Below are positions 15,889 to 28,218 of a stretch of 43,482 nt of DNA, one piece after another; within the stretch, counting starts at the first letter, position 1, and each line of letters opens with the position of its first letter. The position numbers and the translations under genes were made by a program. This stretch comes from Agromyces mediolanus (GTDB taxonomy: Bacteria > Actinomycetota > Actinomycetes > Actinomycetales > Microbacteriaceae): assembly GCF_014648575.1 (NCBI RefSeq), contig NZ_BMRJ01000001.1, positions 1,656,838-1,700,319 of the forward strand. The letters run 5' to 3'. The notes below the pieces were generated by a model. It had not been told where the DNA came from and did not search any database. It saw only the letters and a list, made by a program, of their open reading frames with translations.

Positions 15889-15937
15889 GCCACGAGCGGC
15901 CGAGCGCAAGCCCCCGTGGCCGATGACGGGCGACTGT

Positions 15938-15943
15938 TAGCCT
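15938..15943 (+). promoter_or_regulatory. Putative -10 box of otsAB
   Basis: TAGCCT, 32 nt before the chosen start codon. The leader contains GAGGAGGGA (15956-15964), a possible ribosome binding site about 11 nt before the ATG. Confidence 0.4.
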
Positions 15944-15975
15944 GGGCAGGAGCCCGAGGAGGGATCTCCATCACC

Positions 15976-18216
15976 ATGCCGGACGCCCAGACGCCCACCA
16001 CCACCCGCGGTGTTCGCGCCGCCTACGAGATGATCGTCGTGTCGAACCGGCTGCCGGTCGACTACGTCGAATCCGCCGACGGCACGCCGGGCTGGCGCAG
16101 CTCGCCGGGCGGGCTCGTCACGGCCCTCGAGCCGGTGATGCGCGCCGAGGACGGCGCCTGGATCGGCTGGGCCGGCGTCGCCGACCGGGAGTTCGAGCCC
16201 TTCGCCCACGACGGCATCGAGATCATCCCCGTTCCGCTCACCGCTGACGAGCTCGAGGACTACTACGAGGGCTTCTCGAACGACACCCTCTGGCCCCTCT
16301 ATCACGACGTCATCGCCCCGCCCTCGTTCCACCGCGAGTGGTGGGACGCCTACGTGCGCGTCAACCGCCGCTTCGCCGACGCCGCGATCGAGGCGGCCGC
16401 CGAGGGCGCCGTCGTCTGGGTGCACGACTACCAGTTGCAGCTCGTGCCGAAGATGCTCCGCGAGGCGCGTCCCGACCTCGTGATCGGCTTCTTCAACCAC
16501 ATTCCGTTCCCCGCATACGGCATCTACTCGCAGCTGCCCTGGCGGCGCCAGGTCATCGAGGGACTCCTCGGCGCCGATGTCGTCGGCTTCCAGCGAGCGG
16601 CGGATGCCGGCAACTTCACCCGCGCAGTGCGCCGGCTCTTCGGCTACGCGACGCGCGGATCGATCATCGAGGTGCCCGAGGAGGACGGCGAGCTGCGTCG
16701 CGTCGTCGCGCGGCACTTCCCGATCTCGATCGACGCCGCGGGCTTCGAGGAGATCGCGCGCCGGCCCGAGGTGCAGGAGCGCGCCGCCGAGATCCGCCGC
16801 AACCTCGGCGACCCCGAGACGATCATGCTCGGCGTCGACCGGCTCGACTACACGAAGGGCATCCGGCACCGGATGAAGGCCTTCGGCGAGCTGCTGCGCG
16901 ACGGCCGGCTCTCGGTCGAGGACGCCACCCTCGTGCAGGTGGCGAGCCCCTCCCGCGAACGCGTCGAGACGTACCGCCAGTTGCGCGACGAGATCGAGCT
17001 CATGGTCGGCCGGCTGAACGGCGACCACGGCGAGCTCGGCCATCCCGCCATCTCCTACCTCCACCACGGCTACCCCCGCGAAGAGATGGTCGCCCTCTAC
17101 CTCGCGGCCGACGTCATGCTCGTCACCGCGCTCCGCGACGGCATGAACCTCGTCGCCAAGGAGTACGTGGCCTGCCGCTTCGACGACGACGGCGTCCTGC
17201 TGCTCAGCGAGTTCACCGGCGCGTCCGACGAGCTCCGCCAGGCGGTGCTCGTGAACCCGCACGACATCGAGGGCCTGAAGGACGCGATGATCGCCGCCGT
17301 CGAGATGCCGAAGGGGGAGCGCGCCCGCCGCATGCGGGCGCTGCGCCGCCGGGTGCAGTCGAACGACGTCGCCAACTGGTCGGCGACGTTCCTCGAGGCG
17401 CTCACCGGCGCCGGCAAGATCCCCGCCGGCGTCTCCGATTCCCTCTCGGCCGCCGTCTCGCGGCTCGCCGGCACCGAGCGCCTGCTCGTCGCGCTCGACT
17501 TCGACGGCACGCTCGCGCCGCTCGTCGACCGGCCGGAGGACGCTCGGGCGAGCGCTCGGGCCCGCGCGGCCGTCGAACGGCTGATCGCGAGCGACGACAC
17601 CCGGGTCGCGTTCGTGTCCGGCCGCTCGCTCGAGAGCCTGCGCGAGGTGGCCGATCCGCCGGAGGGCGTGCTGCTGAGCGGCTCGCACGGCGTCGAGCTG
17701 CAACTCGACGACGGGGGAGTGACCATCGAGCTGCGCGATGTCGAGCACGCCCGGCTCGCCCGGCTCACCGAGCTCCTGGAGGATGCCGCGTCGGAGGCCG
17801 ACGGCGCCTGGGTCGAGCACAAGCCGGCCGGGCTCGCGCTGCACACGCGGCGTCTGCCGGTCACGGTCGGGGCCGCGTTGCAGCACTCCGCGCGCGAGCG
17901 CATCGAGGACGAGCTGCCCGGCATCACGGTGCGCAGCGGAAAGGCCGTCATCGAGTTCGCCGTGCGCTCGAGCGACAAGGGCGAGTCCCTCACCCGGGTG
18001 CGCCAGTACCTCGGCTCGACGGCGGTGCTCTACGTCGGCGACGACGTCACGGACGAGGACGCCTTCGCGGTGCTCGACGTCGACGACGTGGGCGTGAAGG
18101 TCGGGCAGGGCAAGTCGCTCGCCGGCCATCGCGTGCGCGGCACGGAGGACGTCGCGCTGCTGCTGGAGACCCTTGCGGATGCCCGGGAGGCGGCGCGCGA
18201 ACACACCTCGCGGTAG
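15976..18216 (+). CDS. otsAB: Fused trehalose-6-phosphate synthase/phosphatase (OtsA-OtsB)
   Basis: 746 residues in two enzymes. OtsA (about 19-485): VVSNRLP (21-27), SSPGGLV, VWVHDYQLQLVP, GFFNHIPFPAYGIY, GVDRLDYTKGI and LRDGMNLVAKEYV, the usual UDP-glucose and glucose-6-phosphate site residues. After a short linker, OtsB (about 500-740) is a HAD phosphatase: LDFDGTLAPL with Asp508/Asp510, FVSGRSLESL, the Lys of DKGESL, and YVGDDVTDEDAF (686 onward). Together they make trehalose from UDP-glucose and glucose-6-phosphate in the cytoplasm for osmotic and stress protection. The ATG at 15976 fits the ribosome binding site; MIVVSNRLP at 16030 is an alternative start. Confidence 0.95.
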   Translation: MPDAQTPTTTRGVRAAYEMIVVSNRLPVDYVESADGTPGWRSSPGGLVTALEPVMRAEDGAWIGWAGVADREFEPFAHDGIEIIPVPLTADELEDYYEGFSNDTLWPLYHDVIAPPSFHREWWDAYVRVNRRFADAAIEAAAEGAVVWVHDYQLQLVPKMLREARPDLVIGFFNHIPFPAYGIYSQLPWRRQVIEGLLGADVVGFQRAADAGNFTRAVRRLFGYATRGSIIEVPEEDGELRRVVARHFPISIDAAGFEEIARRPEVQERAAEIRRNLGDPETIMLGVDRLDYTKGIRHRMKAFGELLRDGRLSVEDATLVQVASPSRERVETYRQLRDEIELMVGRLNGDHGELGHPAISYLHHGYPREEMVALYLAADVMLVTALRDGMNLVAKEYVACRFDDDGVLLLSEFTGASDELRQAVLVNPHDIEGLKDAMIAAVEMPKGERARRMRALRRRVQSNDVANWSATFLEALTGAGKIPAGVSDSLSAAVSRLAGTERLLVALDFDGTLAPLVDRPEDARASARARAAVERLIASDDTRVAFVSGRSLESLREVADPPEGVLLSGSHGVELQLDDGGVTIELRDVEHARLARLTELLEDAASEADGAWVEHKPAGLALHTRRLPVTVGAALQHSARERIEDELPGITVRSGKAVIEFAVRSSDKGESLTRVRQYLGSTAVLYVGDDVTDEDAFAVLDVDDVGVKVGQGKSLAGHRVRGTEDVALLLETLADAREAAREHTSR

Positions 18217-18219
18217 CCA

Positions 18220-18225
18220 TAGACT
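18220..18225 (+). promoter_or_regulatory. -10 box of ilvD (leaderless)
   Basis: TAGACT followed by CGATGC and the ATG. It lies 3 nt after the otsAB stop, so ilvD is probably transcribed on its own rather than from otsAB. Confidence 0.55.
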
Positions 18226-18231
18226 CGATGC

Positions 18232-19926
18232 ATGTCGGAGTTCGATCCCAAACCGCGTAGCCGCACCGTCACCGACGGCATCGAAGCCATGACCAGCCGG
18301 GGCATGCTCCGGGCCGTGGGCATGGGGGATGCCGATTGGGACAAGCCCCAGATCGGTATCGCGAGCTCCTGGAACGAGATCACGCCCTGCAACCTCTCGC
18401 TGAGCCGCCTCGCGCAGGCCGCGAAGGAGGGCGTGCACTCCGGCGGCGGCTACCCGCTGCAGTTCGGCACGGTCTCGGTCTCCGACGGCATCTCCATGGG
18501 GCACGAGGGCATGCACTTCTCGCTCGTCTCGCGCGAGGTCATCGCCGACTCGGTCGAGGTCGTCATGGAGGCCGAGCGTCTCGACGGCTCCGTGCTGCTC
18601 GCCGGCTGCGACAAGTCGATCCCGGGCATGCTGATGGCGGCCGCCCGGCTCGACCTCTCCTCGGTCTTCCTCTACGCGGGCTCGATCGCGCCCGGCTGGG
18701 TGCGCCTGTCCGACGGCACCGAGAAGGACATCACGATCATCGACTCCTTCGAGGCGGTCGGCGCGGTCAAGGCCGGCACGATGAGCGCCGCCGACGCGAA
18801 GCGCATCGAGTGCGCCTTCGCTCCGGGCGAGGGGGCCTGCGGCGGCATGTACACCGCGAACACCATGGCCTCGGTCGCCGAGGCGCTCGGTCTCTCGCTG
18901 CCGGGCTCGGCCTCGCCGGCCTCGGCCGACCGCCGCCGCGACTACTACGCGCACCGCTCCGGCGAGGCCGTCGTCAACCTGCTGAAGCACGGCATCACCG
19001 CGCGGCAGATCCTCACCAAGAAGGCGTTCGAGAACGCGATCGCCGTGGGCATGGCCCTCGGCGGCTCGACGAACATCGTGCTGCACCTGCTCGCGATCGC
19101 CCGTGAGGCCGAGGTCGACCTCACGCTCGAGGACTTCAACCGCATCGGCTCGAAGGTGCCGCACATCGGCGACCTCAAGCCCTTCGGCAAGTACGTCATG
19201 AACGACGTCGACCGCCGCGGCGGCGTCCCGGTGCTGATGAAGGCCCTGCTCGACGCCGGGCTGCTGCACGGCGACGTGCTCACCGTCACGGGCAAGACCA
19301 TGGCCGAGAACCTCGCCGAGATGGACCTCCCGCCGCTCGACGGCGAGGTGCTGCACACCCTCGACGACCCGATCCACGAGACCGGCGGCCTCACGATCCT
19401 GCACGGCAGCCTCGCCCCCGAGGGCGCGGTCGTGAAGACGGCGGGCTTCGACGCGGCCGTCTTCGAGGGCCCCGCGCGCGTGTTCGAGCGCGAGCGCGGC
19501 GCCATGGACGCCCTCACCAACGGCGAGATCAAGCACGGCGACGTGGTCGTCATCCGCTACGAGGGCCCCAAGGGCGGCCCCGGCATGCGCGAGATGCTCG
19601 CCATCACCGCAGCCATCAAGGGCGCCGGGCTCGGCAAAGATGTACTACTCTTGACGGACGGTCGATTCTCAGGCGGCACAACCGGCCTGTGCATCGGCCA
19701 TCTGGCACCCGAAGCAGTCGACGCAGGTCCGATTGCCTTGGTGCGCGATGGTGATCTGATTCGGGTCGATATCGCGGCCCGGTCCATCGACCTACTGGTC
19801 GACGAGGCCGAGCTGGCCGCCCGCCGTGAAGGCTGGGCGCCGCTTCCTCCGCGCTACACCCGAGGCGTTCTCGCGAAGTACTCCAAGCTCGTGCGCTCCG
19901 CTGCCGAAGGCGCGACCACTGGCTGA
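18232..19926 (+). CDS. ilvD: Dihydroxy-acid dehydratase
   Basis: 564 residues, full length. Iron-sulfur ligands are Cys53 (EITPCNLSL), Cys126 ([12 protein letters not shown]) and Cys203 ([12 protein letters not shown]); the C-terminal [19 protein letters not shown] is the family signature. It dehydrates 2,3-dihydroxy-isovalerate and 2,3-dihydroxy-3-methylvalerate, the last common step of valine and isoleucine synthesis before transamination. It opens the cluster ilvD-ilvB-ilvN-ilvC. The last ~290 bp use clearly different codons (AAA, GTA, CTA, TTG, TCA, GCA, ATT) from the rest, although the protein looks normal there. Confidence 0.97.
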   Translation: MSEFDPKPRSRTVTDGIEAMTSRGMLRAVGMGDADWDKPQIGIASSWNEITPCNLSLSRLAQAAKEGVHSGGGYPLQFGTVSVSDGISMGHEGMHFSLVSREVIADSVEVVMEAERLDGSVLLAGCDKSIPGMLMAAARLDLSSVFLYAGSIAPGWVRLSDGTEKDITIIDSFEAVGAVKAGTMSAADAKRIECAFAPGEGACGGMYTANTMASVAEALGLSLPGSASPASADRRRDYYAHRSGEAVVNLLKHGITARQILTKKAFENAIAVGMALGGSTNIVLHLLAIAREAEVDLTLEDFNRIGSKVPHIGDLKPFGKYVMNDVDRRGGVPVLMKALLDAGLLHGDVLTVTGKTMAENLAEMDLPPLDGEVLHTLDDPIHETGGLTILHGSLAPEGAVVKTAGFDAAVFEGPARVFERERGAMDALTNGEIKHGDVVVIRYEGPKGGPGMREMLAITAAIKGAGLGKDVLLLTDGRFSGGTTGLCIGHLAPEAVDAGPIALVRDGDLIRVDIAARSIDLLVDEAELAARREGWAPLPPRYTRGVLAKYSKLVRSAAEGATTG

Positions 19927-19970
19927 GTGCTGCGCTCATTCGCACACCCATTCACCCAGATAGGAATCGC

Positions 19971-23406
<3,436 letters not shown>

Positions 23407-23448
23407 TCAGGCGCTGAGCCTCGCGGGAGCGTCGCTCCCACGACCATG

Positions 23449-23482
23449 AACGGCCCGTCCCGGTTCTCCGGGGCGGGCCGTT
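23449..23482 (+). terminator. Terminator hairpin after ilvC
   Basis: A 15-bp stem (AACGGCCCGTCCCGG with its complement, one G-T pair) and a TTCT loop, followed by only a short T run. It closes the ilv cluster before the fucose locus. A smaller hairpin, GGGAGC-GTC-GCTCCC, lies just upstream at 23425-23439. Confidence 0.75.
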
Positions 23483-23553
23483 CCGCGTCGTCGGGAGCGC
23501 CCGCCGGCAGGGCGCGGGAGAGCGACGGAACCGGCGGAACGGCTCCATCTCGA

Positions 23554-23566
23554 AACATCCGATGTT
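23554..23566. promoter_or_regulatory. GntR operator, copy A (first fucosidase)
   Basis: AACATC-C-GATGTT, a perfect 13-bp palindrome 41 bp before the start of the first fucosidase gene and just upstream of a CAGGAT box. The same motif occurs before the ABC importer and before the fuconate dehydratase. Confidence 0.75.
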
Positions 23567-23607
23567 CCGTGACAGGATGGACGGCGATCGCGGATCGGAA
23601 GGACGAG

Positions 23608-24876
23608 ATGACCCCGGATTGGTTCACCGAGGCCCGCTTCGGCCTCTTCGTGCACTTCGGCGCGTACAGCGTCGCGGCCCGGCACGAGTGGGTGCAGAAC
23701 TACGAGCGGCTGAGCGACGAGGAGTACCGGGAGTACGTCGAGTTCTTCGACCCCGACCGCTTCGACGCGCGCGAACTCGCGCGCACGGCGAAGGCGGCAG
23801 GCGCCGGCTACGTCGTGCTCACGACGAAGCACCACGACGGCTTCGCGCTCTGGGACTCGCAGCTCAGCGACTTCACCTCGATGCGCAGCTGCGGTCGCGA
23901 CCTCGTGCGCGAGACGGTCGACGCGCTCCGCGAGGTCGGCCTCCGGGTCGGCCTCTACTACTCGCTCATCGACTGGCACCACCCCGACTTCACGGTCGAT
24001 TGGAACCATCCGCGCCGGGACGACGCGGTGGGCGCCGCCCTCAACGAGGGCCGGGACATGGCCCGCTACCGGGCGTTCCTGCACGGCCAGGTGGAGGAGC
24101 TCCTCACCGGCTACGGCCCGATCGACTCCCTGTTCTTCGACTTCACCTACCCCGAGACCAAGCAGGGCTGGGCGGGCAAGCGCGCCGAGGACTGGGATGC
24201 CGAGCGGCTGCTCGCCCGCTGCCGCGAACTGCAGCCGCAGATGCTCGTGAACGACCGGCTCGGCATCGAGGGTGACTTCGTGACGCCCGAGCAGTACCAG
24301 CCGACGAGCCCCATCGTGCGCGACGGCCGGCCGGTGCGCTGGGAGGCCTGCCAGACGACGAACGGGTCCTGGGGCTATCACCGCGACAACGAGGACTACA
24401 AGAGCACGCCGCTGCTGCTGCGCATGCTCGTCGACTCGGTCTCGATGGGCGGCAACATGCTGCTGAACATCGGACCGGACGGCCGGGGCGCGATCCCGCC
24501 GCGCGACCGCGAGATCCTCGACGGCATCGGGGAGTGGATGGCGCTGCACGGCCGCGCCGTCGTCGGCGCGGGTCACGCCGGCTTCACCCCGCCGCGGGAG
24601 GGCGTGTACACGCGACGCGGCGACCGCCTCTACCTGCACCTGTTCACCTGGCCGCTCGGCTTCGTGCACCTGCCCGGGCTCGCCGGGCGCGTGCGGCACG
24701 CACGGTTGCTGCACGACGGCTCGTGGCTCAGGCGGAGCGTCACCGACCCCGGCCAGGAGGCGCTGCTCACGCAGCCGGCGGGGCAGGCCGACGGCACGCT
24801 GACGATCTCGCTGCCGGTGCGGCGGCCCGATGTCGCGATCCCGGTGATCGAGCTCGTGCTCGACGAGACGGACTGA
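23608..24876 (+). CDS. Alpha-L-fucosidase, GH29, intracellular
   Basis: 422 residues. GH29 marks are FGLFVHFGAYSV, LTTKHHDGFALWDS, VGLYYSLIDWHHPDF, the nucleophile region SLFFDFTYPE with Asp178 as the likely nucleophile, and MLLNIGPDGRGAIP. There is no signal peptide, so it should release L-fucose from imported fucosides in the cytoplasm. The start is set at the ATG with GGAAGGACGAG just upstream; the frame is open 54 codons further but covers the ilvC terminator and the operator. It stands alone on its transcript, 174 bp before the importer operon, and is probably repressed by the GntR regulator. Confidence 0.9.
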   Translation: MTPDWFTEARFGLFVHFGAYSVAARHEWVQNYERLSDEEYREYVEFFDPDRFDARELARTAKAAGAGYVVLTTKHHDGFALWDSQLSDFTSMRSCGRDLVRETVDALREVGLRVGLYYSLIDWHHPDFTVDWNHPRRDDAVGAALNEGRDMARYRAFLHGQVEELLTGYGPIDSLFFDFTYPETKQGWAGKRAEDWDAERLLARCRELQPQMLVNDRLGIEGDFVTPEQYQPTSPIVRDGRPVRWEACQTTNGSWGYHRDNEDYKSTPLLLRMLVDSVSMGGNMLLNIGPDGRGAIPPRDREILDGIGEWMALHGRAVVGAGHAGFTPPREGVYTRRGDRLYLHLFTWPLGFVHLPGLAGRVRHARLLHDGSWLRRSVTDPGQEALLTQPAGQADGTLTISLPVRRPDVAIPVIELVLDETD

Positions 24877-24899
24877 GCGAGGCAGCCGGACCTGAGTGA

Positions 24900-24935
24900 G
24901 GCATCCGATGTTTCAGCATTCAAACATCGGATGAA
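24900..24935. promoter_or_regulatory. Double GntR operator before the ABC importer
   Basis: Two imperfect copies of the 13-bp motif: GGCATCCGATGTT (24900-24912) and AACATCGGATGAA (24923-24935), each 11 of 13 matches, centres 23 bp apart. Together they also form a longer inverted repeat, CATCCGATGTTT (24902-24913) and AAACATCGGATG (24922-24933). They lie immediately upstream of the -35 box. Confidence 0.7.
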
Positions 24936-24937
24936 AG

Positions 24938-24967
24938 TTGGCAAATCTTCGATTCGGATGACATGAT
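24938..24967 (+). promoter_or_regulatory. Promoter of the fucoside importer operon
   Basis: TTGGCA (24938-24943), an 18-bp spacer, and CATGAT (24962-24967). A further partial operator half (CGGATG, 24955-24960) sits in the spacer. The long leader then carries AGGAGG at 25036-25041. Confidence 0.55.
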
Positions 24968-25050
24968 TGTGCTCGCACCGCCGGTGAACCGGAGCTTTGA
25001 GCGAGGAAACACCGGATGAATACTGTTCACTGCCTAGGAGGCGACATTCA

Positions 25051-26301
25051 ATGAAGAAGATCCACGTCGGCGCGGTCGCGGCCGCCGCCGCCGCGGCCCT
25101 CGTCATGACGGGCTGCAGCACCGGCGGGGGCGACGCGTCGTCCGACACCGTCGTCATCGACATGTGGGCCGGCAGCCAGTCCGACACGGACGCGCTGAAC
25201 GCCCAGCTCGAGATCGCGCGCAAGCAGAACCCCGACCTCAAGATCGAACTGCGCACGGCACCGTGGGGCGACTTCTTCACGAAGCTCACCACGAACATGG
25301 CCTCCGGCAACATGGCCTGCGTGACCGGGATGAACTCGGGCATGCTGTCGAGCTACACGGACGGCTTCCGGGAGCTGAGCGACGCCGACCTCGAGGCGGC
25401 GGGCATCGACCTCGCCGACTTCTCGGCCGGCGCCGACGAGATCCTCAGCAACAAGGGCACCATGTACGGCGTCCCCTTCGACATCGCGACGATGCTCGTC
25501 TACTACAACGCCGACCTGCTCGACGCCGCGGGCGTCGCGCACCCCGAGGCCGGCTGGAGCTTCGACGACTTCGAGGCCACCGCCAAGGCGGCCACGAAGG
25601 ACGGCAAGTACGGCTTCGCCGTGGGCATGGGCGACTTCCAGTGGCAGGCGCTGCCGATCGCGAAGGCCGGCCAGCAGCCCGTCGAGCAGGACGGCACCCT
25701 CGCCCTCACCGACCCGGCCTTCGTCGACGCGGCGAGCTGGTACTCGGGCCTCGTCACCGAGCAGAAGGTCGCGGCGCCCGTCGCGAGCGCCTCGGACACC
25801 GGCTGGGGCGAGAACCAGTACACCGGCCAGAACGCCGCCATGGCGGTCGACGGCACCTGGAACGCGGTCAGCTACCTGAACAACGACGCCGGCTTCACCG
25901 CGGGCATGACGACGCTCCCGAGCGGTGAGAACGGCTCGCTCGGCCTCATCCTCGGTTCGGGCTTCGGCATCGCGAAGAGCTGCAAGAACCCGGACGCCGC
26001 GCTCAAGGTGCTCGGCTCCATGCTCAGCCCCGAGGCGCAGGACTACATCGCCTCGTCCGGCCGCAGCTACCCGGCGCGCACCGCCTCGCAGCCGCTCTAC
26101 TTCGAGTCGATCGACGAGCAGTTCCGCCCGCAGGTCGAGGAGGTCTTCACCAAGGCCTTCGAGCAGGTGCAGGGCCAGTACGTCAGCGACAACTGGTCGA
26201 AGGTCGGCACCTACATCCAGCCGCAGCTCGTGAGCGTCTACAACGGTCAGGAGACCATGGAGAACGTGCTCGAGAGCGCGCAGCAGCAGTTCGGCGAATA
26301 A
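25051..26301 (+). CDS. ABC transporter substrate-binding lipoprotein (fucoside uptake)
   Basis: 416 residues. The signal peptide ends in the lipobox LVMTGC with Cys22 as the lipidated residue. The mature protein is a family 1 sugar-binding protein: [43 protein letters not shown], and [22 protein letters not shown]. The perfect AGGAGG 9 nt before the ATG fixes the start; an earlier in-frame ATG at 24997 would spoil the signal peptide. It would capture fucosylated saccharides outside the membrane and deliver them to the two permeases that follow. The exact ligand is inferred from context. Confidence 0.93.
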   Translation: MKKIHVGAVAAAAAAALVMTGCSTGGGDASSDTVVIDMWAGSQSDTDALNAQLEIARKQNPDLKIELRTAPWGDFFTKLTTNMASGNMACVTGMNSGMLSSYTDGFRELSDADLEAAGIDLADFSAGADEILSNKGTMYGVPFDIATMLVYYNADLLDAAGVAHPEAGWSFDDFEATAKAATKDGKYGFAVGMGDFQWQALPIAKAGQQPVEQDGTLALTDPAFVDAASWYSGLVTEQKVAAPVASASDTGWGENQYTGQNAAMAVDGTWNAVSYLNNDAGFTAGMTTLPSGENGSLGLILGSGFGIAKSCKNPDAALKVLGSMLSPEAQDYIASSGRSYPARTASQPLYFESIDEQFRPQVEEVFTKAFEQVQGQYVSDNWSKVGTYIQPQLVSVYNGQETMENVLESAQQQFGE

Positions 26302-26317
26302 CAGGAACCCCCACGAG

Positions 26318-27229
26318 ATGTCGACCACCACGTACACGCCTCGCAGGGGGACGCTCGCCAGGACCGAGTCCCGTCAGGCGCTGGGCTTCGTCAGCCCGGC
26401 CCTGGCGGGCCTCGCCCTGTTCACGATCGTCCCCGTCGTCCTGTCCATCGTGATGGGCTTCTTCAACTGGCCCACCTTCGGTGACAAGGAGTTCGTGGGG
26501 TTCGACAACTACGTCCGCCTGTTCACGCAGAGCCCGGACTTCTGGCCCGCGCTGCGCAACACCTTCGTGTTCGCGCTGCTCTACGTGCCGATCAGCGTCA
26601 TCCTCTCGCTCCTGCTCGCGCTCTCGCTGAGCTCCCGCATCCGCGGGCGCGGCGCACTGCGGGTGCTGTTCTTCATCCCCGTCGTGACCCCGATGGTCGC
26701 GAACGTGCTCGTCTGGAAGATGCTGCTGCAGCCGCAGGGCCTCTTCAACGGGCTCGCGCAGAGCTGGTTCGGGGTGCAGCTGCCGAACTTCCTCGCCGAC
26801 CCGCAGTGGGCGATGATCATGGTCGTCGTGATGAGCGTCTGGCAGGGCCTCGGCTACAACATGCTGATCTTCTCGGCGGCGCTCGAGCAGCTGCCCGAGT
26901 CGGTCGTCGAGGCGGCCCGCATCGACGGGGCGAAGGGCTTCCGGATGATCTGGAGCGTCATGCTGCCGATGATCTCGCCCTCGATCTTCTTCGCGAGCAT
27001 CATGACGATGATCACCTCGCTGCAGGTCTTCGCCCAGCCGCAGCTGCTCACCGGCGGCGGCCCCGGCAACGCGACCCAGCCGCTCGTGCAGTTCATCTAC
27101 AACCAGGGCTTCAAGTTCCAGGAGCTCGGCCTGGCCGCGGCGGCCGCGTGGATCCTCTTCGCCATCATCATCGTCCTGACCGCGCTGCAGTTCCGCGCGC
27201 AGAAGAAGTGGGTGCACTATGAGCACTGA
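26318..27229 (+). CDS. ABC sugar permease, MalF/UgpA type
   Basis: 303 residues with six membrane segments, beginning LGFVSPALAGLALFTIVPVVLSIVMGFF. The cytoplasmic EAA loop that contacts the ATPase is EAARIDGAKGFRMIWSVMLPMISPS (about residues 198-222). It starts 16 bp after the binding-protein gene and overlaps the second permease by 11 bp, so all three are one transcription unit. No ATPase gene is in the locus, so a shared MsiK-type ATPase encoded elsewhere is expected. Confidence 0.94.
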   Translation: MSTTTYTPRRGTLARTESRQALGFVSPALAGLALFTIVPVVLSIVMGFFNWPTFGDKEFVGFDNYVRLFTQSPDFWPALRNTFVFALLYVPISVILSLLLALSLSSRIRGRGALRVLFFIPVVTPMVANVLVWKMLLQPQGLFNGLAQSWFGVQLPNFLADPQWAMIMVVVMSVWQGLGYNMLIFSAALEQLPESVVEAARIDGAKGFRMIWSVMLPMISPSIFFASIMTMITSLQVFAQPQLLTGGGPGNATQPLVQFIYNQGFKFQELGLAAAAAWILFAIIIVLTALQFRAQKKWVHYEH

Positions 27230-28148
27230 GCTGATCTCCCCGGTGACCGCCATCGCCGACGCCGAGCACGACGCCGCTCCCGTCGAGCCCGCCGAGCGCC
27301 GCGGGCGCGCCCCGCTCACCACCGGCGGACGCATCCGCCTCGTGTTCGCCCACCTGGGCGTCTACCTCGCCGCCCTGATCTTCGTCTCGCCGCTCGTCTA
27401 CGCCTTCTTCTCGGCGCTGAAGCCGAACTCGGAGATGTTCTCCATGCCGCCGACGCTCGTCGGCTCCGAGCTGCGTTGGTCGAACTTCGCCGACGTGTTC
27501 GCGTACGGCCCGTTCCTCACCTACATCGGCAACTCCTTCTTCGTCGCGATCGCGGGCACCCTCGTCGTGCTCACCGTCTCGACGATGGCGGGCTACGCCT
27601 TCGGGCGGCTGCGCTGGAAGGGCCGCGACCTCGTCTTCGTGCTCTTTCTCGGCACCCTGATGGTGCCGCAGGAGGTGCTCGTCATCCCGATGTTCCAGGT
27701 CATGCAGTGGCTCGGCTGGGTCGACAGCTACCCGGCCCTGATCTTCCCGTTCGCGTTCACCGCGTTCGGCACCTTCCTCATGCGGCAGTTCTTCCGCGGC
27801 ATCCCCTTCGAGCTCGAGGAGGCCGCCCGCGTCGACGGCGCCGGCCCCATCCGCTCGTTCCTGCAGATCATCCTGCCGCTCGCGAAGTCCGCGGTCGCCG
27901 TGCTCGCGGTCTTCACCTTCCTGTCGTTCTGGAACAGCTACCTCTGGCCCCTCATCGTCACGGTCGACTACGCCTCGCACGGCACGCTGCCGATCGGTCT
28001 CGCCTCGTTCTCGGGACTGCAGGGCACCCGCTGGGACCTGCAGATGGCCGCGGCGATCATCTCGATGGTGCCGACCACCGTGCTCGTCATCGCCCTCCAG
28101 AAGCACCTGGTCAAGGGCATCGCGATGGCGGGGCTCGGCGGCCGCTGA
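27219..28148 (+). CDS. ABC sugar permease, MalG/UgpE type
   Basis: 309 residues. A polar N terminus of about 40 residues precedes six membrane segments; the EAA loop is EAARVDGAGPIRSFLQIILPLAKS. The C terminus LVKGIAMAGLGG is typical of MalG-type permeases. It overlaps the end of the MalF-type gene by 11 bp. It forms the importer channel with that protein. Confidence 0.94.
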   Translation: MSTELISPVTAIADAEHDAAPVEPAERRGRAPLTTGGRIRLVFAHLGVYLAALIFVSPLVYAFFSALKPNSEMFSMPPTLVGSELRWSNFADVFAYGPFLTYIGNSFFVAIAGTLVVLTVSTMAGYAFGRLRWKGRDLVFVLFLGTLMVPQEVLVIPMFQVMQWLGWVDSYPALIFPFAFTAFGTFLMRQFFRGIPFELEEAARVDGAGPIRSFLQIILPLAKSAVAVLAVFTFLSFWNSYLWPLIVTVDYASHGTLPIGLASFSGLQGTRWDLQMAAAIISMVPTTVLVIALQKHLVKGIAMAGLGGR

Positions 28149-28218
28149 GCCGCGGCCCCGTCCTCCGGCCTCCGCACCGCCTCCGCCGACCGACCCTCAG
28201 ACGCAGACGGGACACCCC

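Noticed and set aside
15937..19536. Open frame of 1199 codons on the minus strand
   Set aside because: It is a shadow of otsAB and ilvD caused by high GC at third codon positions; its composition is His/Arg/Gly/Leu-rich without any domain.
19927..19970. Leader-peptide attenuator before ilvB
   Set aside because: The gap is only 44 bp and shows no short frame rich in Leu/Val/Ile codons and no terminator hairpin.
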